A stretch of 64,000 nucleotides of DNA from Niallia sp. XMNu-256 (GTDB taxonomy: Bacteria; Bacillota; Bacilli; Bacillales; Cytobacillaceae). The position numbers and the translations under genes were made by a program. Positions 18,837 through 28,655 of this stretch are shown here, in pieces. Positions within the stretch are counted from its first letter, which is position 1, and the number at the start of each line of letters is the position of its first letter. Where the stretch lies: assembly GCF_036670015.1 (NCBI RefSeq), contig NZ_CP137636.1, positions 3,016,501 through 3,080,500 of the forward strand, given 5' to 3'. The notes beneath the pieces are model-generated. The model was not told where the DNA came from. It saw only the letters and a program-made list of their open reading frames with translations, and did no database searches.

Positions 18837-19628
18837 TTATTTTCCTAAATAACCTTCTGCAACAGTGTCTTCGATAATTGCGGCATCTAGACGACCTGCT
18901 TTGATTTCTTGAATTAATTCAGGAATTCGGTTTCTGTTTTCTAAATTGAATCCTATTTCCTCAGCTAATTCTTTTCCTTTTTCCTCCTGGATGGATCCCA
19001 TTTGGACACCCACTTTTTTATCTTTTAAATCTTCTAAGCTTTCTATTCCACTATCTGTTGTTGAAACAATAACGTGTTTTGATGTATAGTAAATATCACT
19101 AAAGTCTACACTTTCTTTACGATCGTCAGTAGCAGACATAGCAGACATAACAAAATCAGCTTGTCCATTTTGCAATGCTGAAATTAAACCACCAAAATCC
19201 ATATCTTGGATTTCAAGTTTGTAGCCTAATCTTTCTGTAATGATTCTAGCAATTTCAATATCAAGTCCCATATAATCGCCAGTACCTTCAGTATCAATAT
19301 ATTCAAATGGTGCATAATCAGCTGAAGTTGCCATTTTCAATACTTTGTTGCCTTCAACAGCCCCTTCACTTGGAGCATCCTTTTCTGACTCGGGGTCTAA
19401 CCATTTATTGATTAATCCATCCATTTCGCCACTATCAATCATTGCCTTTAATTCATTATTAAACTCTTCCCTAAGCTCACTGCCTTTTGGAAATGCGATA
19501 GCATAGCCACCATCTGCATCTTCAACCGTGAATCCTCGAATTTCTTGATTCGTCGCATTACCTGAACCACAGGCTGCAAGTATGCTTAATAGAAGAGAAC
19601 TCATTACTAGTAAGATTAACTTTTTCAT
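18837..19628 (-). CDS. artP: ArtP-like amino-acid-binding lipoprotein with circularly permuted domain order
   Basis: Substrate-binding lipoprotein of the ArtPQR importer, 263 residues from the ATG at 19628, which lies 8 bases after AAGGAGG; the frame opens earlier at 19658 without support. Signal peptide and lipobox LAAC (Cys20). The fold order is unusual. Residues 29-77 (EIRGFTVEDA, GYAIAFPKGS, then GLINKWL) correspond to the normal C-terminal end of B. subtilis ArtP (YqiX). After a linker (78-95, rich in Glu, Pro and Ser), residues 96-263 give the normal N-terminal part: KMATSADYAPFEY, then MDFGGLISALQNGQADFV, then RNRIPELIQEIKAGR. The chain stops at VAEGYLGK, exactly where the C-terminal segment usually follows. 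All expected parts are present once, so this looks like a circular permutation rather than a truncation. Confidence 0.9.
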   Translation of the reverse strand: MKKLILLVMSSLLLSILAACGSGNATNQEIRGFTVEDADGGYAIAFPKGSELREEFNNELKAMIDSGEMDGLINKWLDPESEKDAPSEGAVEGNKVLKMATSADYAPFEYIDTEGTGDYMGLDIEIARIITERLGYKLEIQDMDFGGLISALQNGQADFVMSAMSATDDRKESVDFSDIYYTSKHVIVSTTDSGIESLEDLKDKKVGVQMGSIQEEKGKELAEEIGFNLENRNRIPELIQEIKAGRLDAAIIEDTVAEGYLGK

Positions 19629-19841
19629 GATCATTTCCTCCTTGCGTTTATATTGCACTAAATAATGCTATTATAATAAATACGAATATTTATTCACATA
19701 AATGGATTTTAACACATTGTAACGAATATGCAACAATGAAATATACATAAAAATAATATTCTAAAATTCTGATACAAGTATTATATTTTTTGCATTAGGT
19801 TGAACATCACATTCATACCTTTAATTTTCCCAATTTCATAC

Positions 19842-19878
19842 AAAAAACCCATTATTTTTGAAAAATAATGGGTTTTTT
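19842..19878. terminator. terminator after brxB
   Basis: An almost uninterrupted inverted repeat: 18 bases A6-CCCATTATTTTT mirrored by AAAAATAATGGG-T6. It is strong in either direction. The rest of 19659-19841 is AT-rich and should hold the artP promoter, but I cannot pick a convincing one. Confidence 0.88.
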
Positions 19879-19888
19879 ATTATTACCT

Positions 19889-20326
19889 TTAGATTTCTTC
19901 ACAATATTCATCAAAATAGTTCTGTAGCTTTTGCATAACTGCCGTTGGTTCATGTCCTTCTATTTCGTGGCGTTCGATCATTTTAAGTATTTTCCCATCC
20001 TTTAATAGAGCAAATGATGGAGATGATGGTGGATAGCCTGTGAAATAGGTACGAGCTTTTTCCGTTGCTTCCTTATCTTGACCAGCAAAAACAGTTACTA
20101 GATGGTCAGGACGCTTATCATAGTGAATAGCATGATTTGCAACCGGACGAGCAATCCCGCCAGCACAGCCACAAACAGAATTAATCAATACAAGTGTGGT
20201 TCCTTTTTGATTTAAAGCTTCATCGACCTCATCAGCTGTTTTCAATTCTGTATATCCTGCCTCAACCATTTCTTGTCGAGCCCTTAAAACATGATCATTC
20301 ATGAATAAATTAAAATTAATATTCAT
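19889..20326 (-). CDS. brxB: bacilliredoxin
   Basis: Thiol oxidoreductase of the YphP/YqiW family (145 residues) that removes bacillithiol from mixed disulfides on proteins after oxidative stress. The catalytic CGC motif is at residues 52-54 (NSVCGCAGG), followed by [16 protein letters not shown] and the conserved [10 protein letters not shown]. Acidic C-terminus EEYCEEI. It matches YqiW in sequence and in position beside the art genes. Its ribosome site (AAGGAGCG) lies right before the ATG at 20326. Confidence 0.93.
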   Translation of the reverse strand: MNINFNLFMNDHVLRARQEMVEAGYTELKTADEVDEALNQKGTTLVLINSVCGCAGGIARPVANHAIHYDKRPDHLVTVFAGQDKEATEKARTYFTGYPPSSPSFALLKDGKILKMIERHEIEGHEPTAVMQKLQNYFDEYCEEI

Positions 20327-20414
20327 TTTTTTCGCTCCTTTTAAACATTGTAAATATATTAGTTATTATCATAACAATATATTTTATTATAACGCAATGA
20401 AAAGACTTTGCACT

Positions 20415-21494
20415 CTATTGTTTATATTTTTTAAACAACTCGTCAACAGCCTGTGAGACCGTTATACTTCCAGATTGTACATCCTGTTCAAGAGTAGGCA
20501 AGACCTGTTTTACTTCTGGATGATGATAAAATCTGTACTGGAGGTGTTCTAGAATCATCTCCTTCATCCATTCCTTACTCTGTAATTTGCGGCGTTCGGC
20601 AAAAAGAGAGGATGCCTTAACGACCTTTTCAAAGTCTTTTATGACATTCCAAATTTCTTCTATTCCTTGATTAGAGAGGGCCGAACAAGTAAAGGCTTTT
20701 GTCTGCCATCCTTTTGTTGCTGTGGGGAGAAATCTCAATATCCGATTGTACTGATTTTTCGTGCTTGTCGCTTTCTCTATGTTTTTTCCATCCGCCTTAT
20801 TGACCACAATCATGTCGGTTTGTTCCATTATTCCTTTTTTCATGCCTTGCAACTCATCTCCAGCTCCAGTTAAAACTAAGAGCATAAAAAAATCAACCAT
20901 ATCCCGTACCGTTGCTTCACTTTGTCCAACACCGACTGTTTCAACGATAATTACATCAAACCCAAAGGCCTCGCATAAGACAATGGTTTCTCTTGTCTTT
21001 CGATGAACACCACCTAAATTTCCTGATGATGGACTAGGGCGAATGAATGCTCGCGGATTTCGTGACAGCTTCTCCATCCGAGTTTTATCTCCTAAAATAC
21101 TGCCCCCGCTTATCATCGAACTCGGATCAATGGCTAATACAGCAAGGTTCAGACCCAATTTGTCACATAAATAAGTTCCAAATGTCTCAATAAACGTACT
21201 CTTTCCTGCTCCTGGAACACCAGTAATTCCGATCCGTAGTGATTTTCCAATATTGGGAAGCAGCTGCTGCAGTAGGGATTGGGCCTGATGAAAATGATGC
21301 TCGGAGTTGCTTTCAATAAGAGTAATTGCTCGGGATAAAATACTCCGATTTCCTTTTACTATTCCTTGTAATAAAATTTCATTTGTTATTCCTGATTGAG
21401 GATTCTTTTTTTGAAACGTTCGATAAGGAAAGTGGTGAGCTCTATTATTTAGTGGATCTACTTTAGAGTGACTCGAATCGTTCTTTTCTCCCAT
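20415..21494 (-). CDS. meaB: methylmalonyl-CoA mutase-associated GTPase MeaB
   Basis: G3E-type P-loop GTPase (359 residues) that gates adenosylcobalamin loading and protects the mutase. Walker A GVPGAGKSTFIE, switch regions DPSSMISGGSILGDKTRM and VETVGVGQSE, and base-recognition NKADG are visible. A C-terminal helical dimerisation arm follows. Its ATG directly abuts the mutB stop codon (TGA-ATG), so the genes are translationally coupled. It closes the mutA-mutB-meaB unit. Confidence 0.95.
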   Translation of the reverse strand: MGEKNDSSHSKVDPLNNRAHHFPYRTFQKKNPQSGITNEILLQGIVKGNRSILSRAITLIESNSEHHFHQAQSLLQQLLPNIGKSLRIGITGVPGAGKSTFIETFGTYLCDKLGLNLAVLAIDPSSMISGGSILGDKTRMEKLSRNPRAFIRPSPSSGNLGGVHRKTRETIVLCEAFGFDVIIVETVGVGQSEATVRDMVDFFMLLVLTGAGDELQGMKKGIMEQTDMIVVNKADGKNIEKATSTKNQYNRILRFLPTATKGWQTKAFTCSALSNQGIEEIWNVIKDFEKVVKASSLFAERRKLQSKEWMKEMILEHLQYRFYHHPEVKQVLPTLEQDVQSGSITVSQAVDELFKKYKQ

Positions 21495-23687
21495 TCATTC
21501 CACTTCCTCATAGCCAAGTTTATCATAAATCGTGTGGATAACCTTTTTAGCTGCCTCTGGAATTACTGTTCCCGGCCCAAAGATAGCAGCAACACCCTTT
21601 TGATAGAGGATTTGATAGTCCTGTTGAGGGATAACGCCTCCTATAACGATAATAATATCCTCTCTGTCTAATTTCTTTAATTCCCCTACTAACTGTGGCA
21701 ACAAGGTATTATGTCCTCCAGCAAGTGAACTCATTCCGATGACATGTACATCATTTTCTACCGCCTGCTTAGCGGTTTCTTCTGCCGTTTGAAAAAGTGG
21801 ACCAATATCGACATCAAACCCTAAATCAGCAAATGCTGTGGCAACGACCTTTGCCCCGCGATCATGTCCATCCTGACCAATTTTTGCCATTAATATGCGA
21901 GGACGCCTTCCCTCGTTCTCGAGAAACTCCTCTGTCAGTTCCCTTACCTCCTCTATTAATTTTTCATCAGCAAATGCAGACCGATAAACTCCGCTAATTG
22001 ATTGTACAACTGCCCGATGTCGTCCTGTTACTTTTTCAATCGCCATGGAAATCTCACCAAGAGTCGCTCGTACCCTTGCTGCTTTTACGGCTAGTTCTAA
22101 TAAATTACCATTGTTAGCTTCGCATGCTTTCGTAATTGCTGAAAGAGCGGATTGTACATCTTCGTCATTCCTAAGTGACTTTAGCTGTCCTAACCTCTCG
22201 ATTTGCTTCATACGAACAGCATGGTTATCAATGGTTAATATGTCGATCGGGTCTTTAGTTTCGCAAACATGGTAATTCACACCGATGATTTTCTCTTGAC
22301 CCGAATCGATAAGTGCCTGTCTTTTCGCCGCCGCCTCTTCAATTCTCATTTTCGGAATCCCTGTTTCAATCGCCTTTGCCATTCCTCCTAAGTTTTCGAT
22401 TTCATCTAAATGCTGGGATGCCCTTTTAATTAACTGATCGGTTAAATATTCTATATAATAAGAACCACCCCATGGGTCAATGACCGTTGTTATTCCTGTT
22501 TCTTCTTGGAGGTACAGTTGTGTGTTGCGTGCTATACGAGCTGAGAATTCTGTTGGCAATGCAATTGCTTCATCTAAAGCATTTGTATGAAGGGACTGGG
22601 TATGACCCATAACTGCTGCTTGGGCTTCAAGTAAAGTTCTCATGACATTATTAAATGGATCTGCCTCCGTTAAACTCCACCCAGATGTTTGACTGTGAGC
22701 TCTAAGGGCAAGTGATTTAGGATTTTTTGGATTAAACGTTTTCATCATATTGGCCCACATATACCTAGCTCCACGTAGTTTTGCTACTTCCATAAAGTAG
22801 TTCATGCCAATCCCCCAGAAAAAAGACAGCCTTGGGGCAAAGGCATCAATATCGATTTTTGCTTCTAATCCGGTTCGTACATATTGAATTCCATTTGCTA
22901 ATGTATAGGCGAGTTCAAGGTCTGCAGATGCACCTGCTTCTTGTAGATGGTACCCTGAAATACTGATGCTATTAAACTTTGGCATATGCTTTGAAGTAAA
23001 TTTAAAAATATCAGCAATAATTTTCATCGACATTTTCGGTGGATAAATATATGTGTTCCGAACCATATATTCTTTTAAAATATCATTTTGTATAGTGCCA
23101 GCTAGTTTTTCTTGTGAAACCCCTTGTTCTTCTGCGGTCACAATATAAAAGGCCAAGATTGGCAAAACCGCTCCATTCATGGTCATCGAGACCGACATTT
23201 TGTCTAAAGGGATTCCATCAAAAAGAATTTTCATATCGAGAATGGAGTCAATCGCTACTCCTGCTTTTCCCACATCTCCAATTACACGGGCGTGGTCTGA
23301 GTCATAGCCGCGATGGGTAGGAAGATCAAAAGCAACCGATAAACCCTTTTGTCCCATCGCTAAATTACGCCGATAGAATGCATTACTTTCCTCTGCTGTT
23401 GAAAAACCAGCATATTGGCGGATTGTCCATGGCTTGTTGTTATACATGGTAGGATATGGACCCCGAGTGTATGGAGGGAGCCCTGGAAATTGACCAAGAT
23501 GTTGGATTTGTTTGATGTCCTCTTCGGTATATAAAGGCTTAGTGTAAATTCCCTCATTTGTCATGAAAAATAATGTGTCAATCCTTTGCGAGATTTCCGC
23601 TTCTGCCTTTTGTTTCCATTGAATCTTTTGAGGCTTTTGAGACTTATGATTGAGCGAAACCTTTCTAAAATCCGGTTTATTTTTCAT
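21495..23687 (-). CDS. mutB: methylmalonyl-CoA mutase large (catalytic) subunit
   Basis: Adenosylcobalamin enzyme (730 residues) converting (R)-methylmalonyl-CoA to succinyl-CoA. The N-terminal TIM barrel has [21 protein letters not shown] and [15 protein letters not shown]. The C-terminal B12-binding Rossmann domain has [10 protein letters not shown] (the DxHxxG base-off His), the SLAGGHNTL motif and VIGGVIP. It overlaps mutA by 4 bases (ATGA). It works with MutA and MeaB and receives its substrate from the carboxyltransferase and Mce. Confidence 0.96.
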   Translation of the reverse strand: MKNKPDFRKVSLNHKSQKPQKIQWKQKAEAEISQRIDTLFFMTNEGIYTKPLYTEEDIKQIQHLGQFPGLPPYTRGPYPTMYNNKPWTIRQYAGFSTAEESNAFYRRNLAMGQKGLSVAFDLPTHRGYDSDHARVIGDVGKAGVAIDSILDMKILFDGIPLDKMSVSMTMNGAVLPILAFYIVTAEEQGVSQEKLAGTIQNDILKEYMVRNTYIYPPKMSMKIIADIFKFTSKHMPKFNSISISGYHLQEAGASADLELAYTLANGIQYVRTGLEAKIDIDAFAPRLSFFWGIGMNYFMEVAKLRGARYMWANMMKTFNPKNPKSLALRAHSQTSGWSLTEADPFNNVMRTLLEAQAAVMGHTQSLHTNALDEAIALPTEFSARIARNTQLYLQEETGITTVIDPWGGSYYIEYLTDQLIKRASQHLDEIENLGGMAKAIETGIPKMRIEEAAAKRQALIDSGQEKIIGVNYHVCETKDPIDILTIDNHAVRMKQIERLGQLKSLRNDEDVQSALSAITKACEANNGNLLELAVKAARVRATLGEISMAIEKVTGRHRAVVQSISGVYRSAFADEKLIEEVRELTEEFLENEGRRPRILMAKIGQDGHDRGAKVVATAFADLGFDVDIGPLFQTAEETAKQAVENDVHVIGMSSLAGGHNTLLPQLVGELKKLDREDIIIVIGGVIPQQDYQILYQKGVAAIFGPGTVIPEAAKKVIHTIYDKLGYEEVE

Positions 23688-25129
23688 TCTGTGTCACCCT
23701 GATCCGGTAGATTTTCACCTGATTTTTTTTCTGTTTCAAAGCGCTCTGTTAAGCGGCCTTCAACAATCGGGATAATCGTTCGAGTTTGGATTTTGCTAGA
23801 TGGATCTTTAGTTACGTTAAGTGAAGGCACTTTAGGATCTAGATATTTATTGGTACCAACAATGATTTTTTTTCCATCGATTACATCCTGTTCCTTTTTC
23901 AGTCTGACCTCATCGATTAGATTTTGTAACCAATTGCTTTGGATGGTTTTAATTATTCCTCCTTGATCATCTATTTGGAGAAATAATGACCATGATTTAT
24001 CTATTAGATTATTGGTAATGCTCTCGATATACCACGATCCACCCCCAGGATCGATGATTGAATTTAATCTCACTTCCTCTTTTAGTATATGGTGCATATT
24101 GCGGGCAATTCGTGCCGAAAAGTCTGTACCTTCACCTTCAAGCTCGTTATAGGGAGAAATATGCAAATATTGGATCCCACCTAAAACCGCAGCAAACGCC
24201 TCGTTTCCGGAACGGATGAGATTGATATATGGATCGTGTACCGTTTTTGTGTAGGAGGATGTTTCGGCAGAAATCGTAATAAAATCCTCATCGGGTTGAA
24301 TTCCGTATGCAAATAATACTTTTCCCCATAAAACGCGAAAAGCTCTTAACTTTGCAATCTCCATAAAAAATGACTGACCGATTGAAAAGTGAAAAATGAT
24401 TTTTTGATAATAATCATCAATATGAAATTGATACATTTTCAACTTTTCGATATGCTCAACCCCTGATGCCAATGCAATGGCCAGCTCTTGAACAGCATTT
24501 GCCCCTCCATTATGGTAAGGAGTTGTGTTTATTAAAATTGTTTTTAATAGTGGGATTGAAGACATAGTCTTTTCAAGTGTTCTAGATAACCTTTCATAAC
24601 ATTTGTCCAATTTTAGACTAGGATCCTTGATATATAGAGAAATAGGATCCATTCCAATAAAGCCAGTTATTTTATCAGGGTTCTCCATTTTGAGTAAAAT
24701 TTCAAATAGTTCATATTGATTGATTCCTCCGTTGACGGCAAACGGGTGTTGTTGATAATAATGGACGAGAAGTTGTGGCAGGTCTTTTAATAGTAAAGAA
24801 GAAGGTATAAAAGAAATGGCATTTTGCCCGTTTTGAAAGGCGGAGTGAAGTTGAACTTTGAAACGATCAATGTCGTCCGTTCTGATTCTTTGTGCTATTT
24901 TCCAAGGTTGACTCCAATAACCTAAGGCATTGACTCCACGACGATAATCATCTGTACCTGGCAAGGATGCAACAGTATGCTTTACGTCTGCTCTTGTATA
25001 GAGAGGTTTTAATGGGATGTTTTCATAGGTACTACTCATCAGTGTATTTAATGATTGTTCGGCGTTTTGTACCCATTGAGCCATCGTAGGTTCCGGAAAC
25101 GGTTCATGATTCTTTTGATTTTGACTCAT
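23684..25129 (-). CDS. mutA: methylmalonyl-CoA mutase small subunit
   Basis: Non-catalytic partner of MutB (481 residues). It has the mutase barrel ([11 protein letters not shown], then [18 protein letters not shown], then [13 protein letters not shown]), but it ends near residue 481 in a charged tail without a B12-binding domain. Actinobacterial and proteobacterial small subunits often keep a degenerate B12 domain; this compact version lacks it altogether. First gene of the mutA-mutB-meaB unit. No clear promoter seen in 25130-25200. Confidence 0.9.
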   Translation of the reverse strand: MSQNQKNHEPFPEPTMAQWVQNAEQSLNTLMSSTYENIPLKPLYTRADVKHTVASLPGTDDYRRGVNALGYWSQPWKIAQRIRTDDIDRFKVQLHSAFQNGQNAISFIPSSLLLKDLPQLLVHYYQQHPFAVNGGINQYELFEILLKMENPDKITGFIGMDPISLYIKDPSLKLDKCYERLSRTLEKTMSSIPLLKTILINTTPYHNGGANAVQELAIALASGVEHIEKLKMYQFHIDDYYQKIIFHFSIGQSFFMEIAKLRAFRVLWGKVLFAYGIQPDEDFITISAETSSYTKTVHDPYINLIRSGNEAFAAVLGGIQYLHISPYNELEGEGTDFSARIARNMHHILKEEVRLNSIIDPGGGSWYIESITNNLIDKSWSLFLQIDDQGGIIKTIQSNWLQNLIDEVRLKKEQDVIDGKKIIVGTNKYLDPKVPSLNVTKDPSSKIQTRTIIPIVEGRLTERFETEKKSGENLPDQGDTE

Positions 25130-25202
25130 AATATGCCACCTCTTCTGAAAAGAGTGATTTCTTATCTATATTTACGATGGGAAAAGGGAATATATGAACA
25201 AA

Positions 25203-25236
25203 AAAAGCGCTAGGCACCTTCCAAACGGAAGGCGAC
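25203..25236 (-). terminator. possible terminator after bkdB
   Basis: On the minus strand, CGCCTTCC pairs with GGAAGGTG around a GTTT loop. A T7 run follows after seven bases, which is further than usual. It lies between the bkdB stop and the mutA unit. Confidence 0.5.
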
Positions 25237-25243
25237 CAGACAC

Positions 25244-26524
25244 TTAATAAATGGGCGTATTTTCTTTAGATGTGTTTTCAAGGATTTGTTTGACCTTATG
25301 CATAAATTTCCCACAGATAAATCCATCTAGGACGCGATGGTCAAGGGAAAGGCAGAGATTAACCATATCTCTAATTGCGATCATATTATTATTCATAACA
25401 ACCGGTCGTTTAATAATTGATTCAACTTGTAAGATTGCCGCTTGTGGCTGGTTGATAATACCCATTGATTGGACAGACCCAATCGTACCGGTATTATTCA
25501 CTGTAAAAGTTCCACCCTTCAAATCATCAACTTTTAATTTTCCAGATCGAACTTTCAGGGCATAATCATTGATTTCACGTGCAATCCCTTTAATGCTTTT
25601 TTCATCGGCATTTCTTATGACCGGTGTGAAAAGTTCATTTTCGGTTGAAACAGCAATACTCAAGTTAATATCCTTCTTTTGCACAATTTTATCTTCAGCC
25701 CACATGGAATTCATTTCTGGATATTCTTTCAGGCTTTGAGCAACGGCTTTAACAAAGAAGGCAAAGTATGTGATATTAAAGCCTTCTTTTTGCTTGAAGT
25801 CTTCCTTTATTTCATTACGATATTGAACAAGATCTGTCACATCTACTTCAACCATCATCCAAGCATGTGGAACTTCATTTTTACTTTTAATCATTTGATT
25901 GGCGATGGCCCTGCGAACTCCGCTAACTGGGATTTCTATATCACCTTGATTCGTTGTGATCACATTCTCCGGCTTCATCACTCGTTTTGAAGTGACAGCA
26001 TCTTGCTTAGTGACAAGTTCTTGCTTAGCGCTAAGGGCTTCAGTGCTAACATTCGTTCTCGGAATTGCTCCAGACTCAATGATTGTTAATACATCTTTTC
26101 GCGTAATCCGCCCGCCCAATCCAGTTCCTGATACTTCATTTAAGTCAATTCCATGCTCTTGTGAAAGCTTTAAGACAGCAGGAGAATAGCGCGCCTTCTG
26201 AGGCTTTTTATTATGAACGGGTTGTGGTCTGCTGACCTTCTCAGCACTAATCTCTGCAGACTGTGCTTCTTGTTCAAGTTTCGCTTCTGTTTCAATTAAA
26301 CAAATAACCTCACCAACCTGTAAGGTGTCTCCATTTCCAGCAAGGATTTCCTTTATCACCCCTGTATAAGATGATGGAATTTCTGCGGTTACCTTATCTG
26401 TAATGATTTCAGCCAACGGATCATATTTATTGACTTGACTTCCGACTTTCACCAACCATTTTGAAATCGTTCCTTCTGTCACACTTTCGCCTAATTGAGG
26501 CATCGTTATCTTTTCAATTGCCAT
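25244..26524 (-). CDS. bkdB: branched-chain 2-oxoacid dehydrogenase E2 (dihydrolipoyl acyltransferase)
   Basis: E2 core of the complex that makes isobutyryl-, isovaleryl- and 2-methylbutyryl-CoA, precursors of branched fatty acids. 426 residues: an N-terminal lipoyl domain with the modified Lys in EIITDKVTAEIPS (about residue 43), a variable linker, a peripheral subunit-binding domain (YSPAVLKLSQEHGIDL, about 116-131), and a CoA acyltransferase domain with VTDLVQYRNE and the catalytic DHRVLDG near the end. Last gene of the operon. Confidence 0.94.
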   Translation of the reverse strand: MAIEKITMPQLGESVTEGTISKWLVKVGSQVNKYDPLAEIITDKVTAEIPSSYTGVIKEILAGNGDTLQVGEVICLIETEAKLEQEAQSAEISAEKVSRPQPVHNKKPQKARYSPAVLKLSQEHGIDLNEVSGTGLGGRITRKDVLTIIESGAIPRTNVSTEALSAKQELVTKQDAVTSKRVMKPENVITTNQGDIEIPVSGVRRAIANQMIKSKNEVPHAWMMVEVDVTDLVQYRNEIKEDFKQKEGFNITYFAFFVKAVAQSLKEYPEMNSMWAEDKIVQKKDINLSIAVSTENELFTPVIRNADEKSIKGIAREINDYALKVRSGKLKVDDLKGGTFTVNNTGTIGSVQSMGIINQPQAAILQVESIIKRPVVMNNNMIAIRDMVNLCLSLDHRVLDGFICGKFMHKVKQILENTSKENTPIY

Positions 26525-26543
26525 TCGTTTCCCTCCTCTCCCA

Positions 26544-27527
26544 TTAAAATTGGGCTAACTCTCTCATAGCCTTTTCAACTTTTTCTGGATTCAACATAAA
26601 CTCTTTTTCCAATGTAGGCGCAAACGGCATAGCCGGTACATCTGGTCCTGCCAAACGTTGAATCGGAGCATCTAATTCAAATAAACAGTGTTCCGCAATA
26701 ATTGCTGATACCTCACTAATGATACTGCCTTCCTTATTATCTTCCGTAATTAATAGAACTTTCCCTGTTTTAGTTGCCGCCTCAATGATGGCCGCTTGAT
26801 CAAGCGGGTAAACGGTTCGTAAATCGAGAATGTGAGCCGAAATTCCTTCAGTTGCTAATTTTTCAGCTGCTTGGAGGGCATAATGAACACATAAACCGTA
26901 AGTGATGACAGTAATATCATCACCTTCTCGCTTCACATCTGCTTTCCCAATTGGCAGAACATAATCATCCTCAGGGACTTCCCCTTTGATTAAACGATAA
27001 GCCCGTTTATGTTCGAAAAATAAGACGGGATCATCGTCCCGAATGGCTGCTTTTAGCAATCCCTTAACATCATACGGGGTTGAAGGCATTACGATTTTCA
27101 ATCCAGGTGTATTAGCAAAAACAGCCTCTACCGATTGAGAATGATATAAAGCGCCGTGTACGCCACCACCATATGGAGCACGAATGACAATCGGACAGCT
27201 CCAGTCATTGTTAGAGCGATAGCGAATTTTTGCCGCCTCTGAAATAATTTGATTCACTGCAGGCATAATAAAATCAGCAAATTGCATTTCAGCAATCGGT
27301 CTCATCCCGTACATCGCTGCACCAATTCCGACACCAGCGATCGCAGATTCAGCAAGCGGAGTGTCCATAACTCTGTGCTCACCGAATTGTTCATACAACC
27401 CGACTGTTGCTTTAAAAACTCCCCCCTTTTTCCCAACATCTTCACCTAACACAAATACTTTATGATCTCTTTCCATTTCCTCCCGTATGGCCATTGTAAC
27501 AGCTTCTATATAGGATATAATTGCCAT
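26544..27527 (-). CDS. bkdAB: branched-chain 2-oxoacid dehydrogenase E1 beta subunit
   Basis: Beta subunit (327 residues) of the thiamine-diphosphate E1 component. Signature segments: VFVLGEDVGKKGGVFKAT, the effector/TPP-proximal MQFADFI, and IRAPYGGGVHGALYHSQS. The C-terminal transketolase-like domain contains VYPLD. It pairs with BkdAA as an alpha2-beta2 tetramer. Gap to bkdAA is 11 bases. Confidence 0.95.
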   Translation of the reverse strand: MAIISYIEAVTMAIREEMERDHKVFVLGEDVGKKGGVFKATVGLYEQFGEHRVMDTPLAESAIAGVGIGAAMYGMRPIAEMQFADFIMPAVNQIISEAAKIRYRSNNDWSCPIVIRAPYGGGVHGALYHSQSVEAVFANTPGLKIVMPSTPYDVKGLLKAAIRDDDPVLFFEHKRAYRLIKGEVPEDDYVLPIGKADVKREGDDITVITYGLCVHYALQAAEKLATEGISAHILDLRTVYPLDQAAIIEAATKTGKVLLITEDNKEGSIISEVSAIIAEHCLFELDAPIQRLAGPDVPAMPFAPTLEKEFMLNPEKVEKAMRELAQF

Positions 27528-27538
27528 TTTGTTTCCCC

Positions 27539-28543
27539 CTAGTTATCCGCATATACATATTTCATCAAATGATCTGGACTTGGATAAGGCGCCATTTCCG
27601 CGTAATCTGTTGCTTTATCCACCAATTTCTTTATACGTTCATTTATTTCTTTTTCCTTTTGGTCGTCTAATATACTTACCTTTTTTAAATAAGTTAAATA
27701 GGACATTAATGGATCATTTCCTTTTGCTTCTGTTATTTCTTCTTCTGTTCGATAACTGCGATCATCATCATCAGAAGAATGGGCTGTCATCCTATGGCAC
27801 ATGACCTCAATCAATGTCGGCCCATCACCACGTCTTCCTCGTTCAGCCGCTTCTTTAACCACTTGATAAACAGCTAACGGGTCATTTCCATCAACCGTAA
27901 CTCCTGGGATTCCATAACCAATTCCGCGGTCTGAAATTTGTTCACAGCCTACTTGTTTACTAATTGGAACAGAAATGGCATATTTGTTATTTTCACACAT
28001 AAAAATAACTGGTAGCTTATGAACACTCGCAAAGTTAACACCTTCATGGAAATCTCCTTGATTGGATGAGCCTTCACCAAATGTTACTAAGGAAACGATG
28101 TTTTCTCCTGCCATTCTCGCAGCGAGTGCAATTCCAACCGCGTGGGGAACTTGAGTTGTGACAGGTGATGAGCCGGTCACAATCCGATTTTTCTTTTGTC
28201 CGTAATGTCCAGGCATTTGTCTGCCGCCAGAGTTTGGATCCTCTGCCTTGGCAAAGTTGGAAAGCATAATCTCTTTTGCTGTCATTCCAAATGAAAGCAC
28301 AACCCCTAAATCCCGATAATAAGGAAGTACATAATCTTCATTACGATTAAGAGCATATGAAGCTCCTACTTGTGCCGCCTCCTGTCCTTGACAAGAGATC
28401 ACAAAAGGAATTTTTCCAGCTCGGTTTAATAGCCATAATCGTTCATCTATTTTTCTAGCTAAAAGCATTGTTTCATACATTTCTATTACTTGCTCATCAC
28501 TTAAACCTAATACATGATGACGGTTTTCTACTTTTTCAACCAT
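27539..28543 (-). CDS. bkdAA: branched-chain 2-oxoacid dehydrogenase E1 alpha subunit
   Basis: Alpha subunit (334 residues) that binds thiamine diphosphate and decarboxylates the oxoacids from Leu, Ile and Val. The TPP motif GEGSSNQGDFHEGVNFA ... CENNKYA is at about residues 159-190. The conserved HRMTAHSSDDD is the phosphorylation-loop region of animal homologues. The ribosome site GGAGG lies before the ATG at 28543. Functionally coupled to BkdAB, BkdB and LpdV, all encoded beside it. Confidence 0.95.
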   Translation of the reverse strand: MVEKVENRHHVLGLSDEQVIEMYETMLLARKIDERLWLLNRAGKIPFVISCQGQEAAQVGASYALNRNEDYVLPYYRDLGVVLSFGMTAKEIMLSNFAKAEDPNSGGRQMPGHYGQKKNRIVTGSSPVTTQVPHAVGIALAARMAGENIVSLVTFGEGSSNQGDFHEGVNFASVHKLPVIFMCENNKYAISVPISKQVGCEQISDRGIGYGIPGVTVDGNDPLAVYQVVKEAAERGRRGDGPTLIEVMCHRMTAHSSDDDDRSYRTEEEITEAKGNDPLMSYLTYLKKVSILDDQKEKEINERIKKLVDKATDYAEMAPYPSPDHLMKYVYADN

Positions 28544-28655
28544 ATGTTTAACCTCCAGAATATTGATATCAAATTCGCCTTGGCAATTTACGTCAAGATT
28601 TTATCCAAGGTCGGGTAAACTTCCTTGAAAAACTGTGACACCTACCCGGAGGCTT

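Noticed and set aside
18837-19628. artP as a C-terminally truncated pseudogene
   Set aside because: The missing C-terminal segment is present intact at the N-terminus after the lipobox, and total length is normal.
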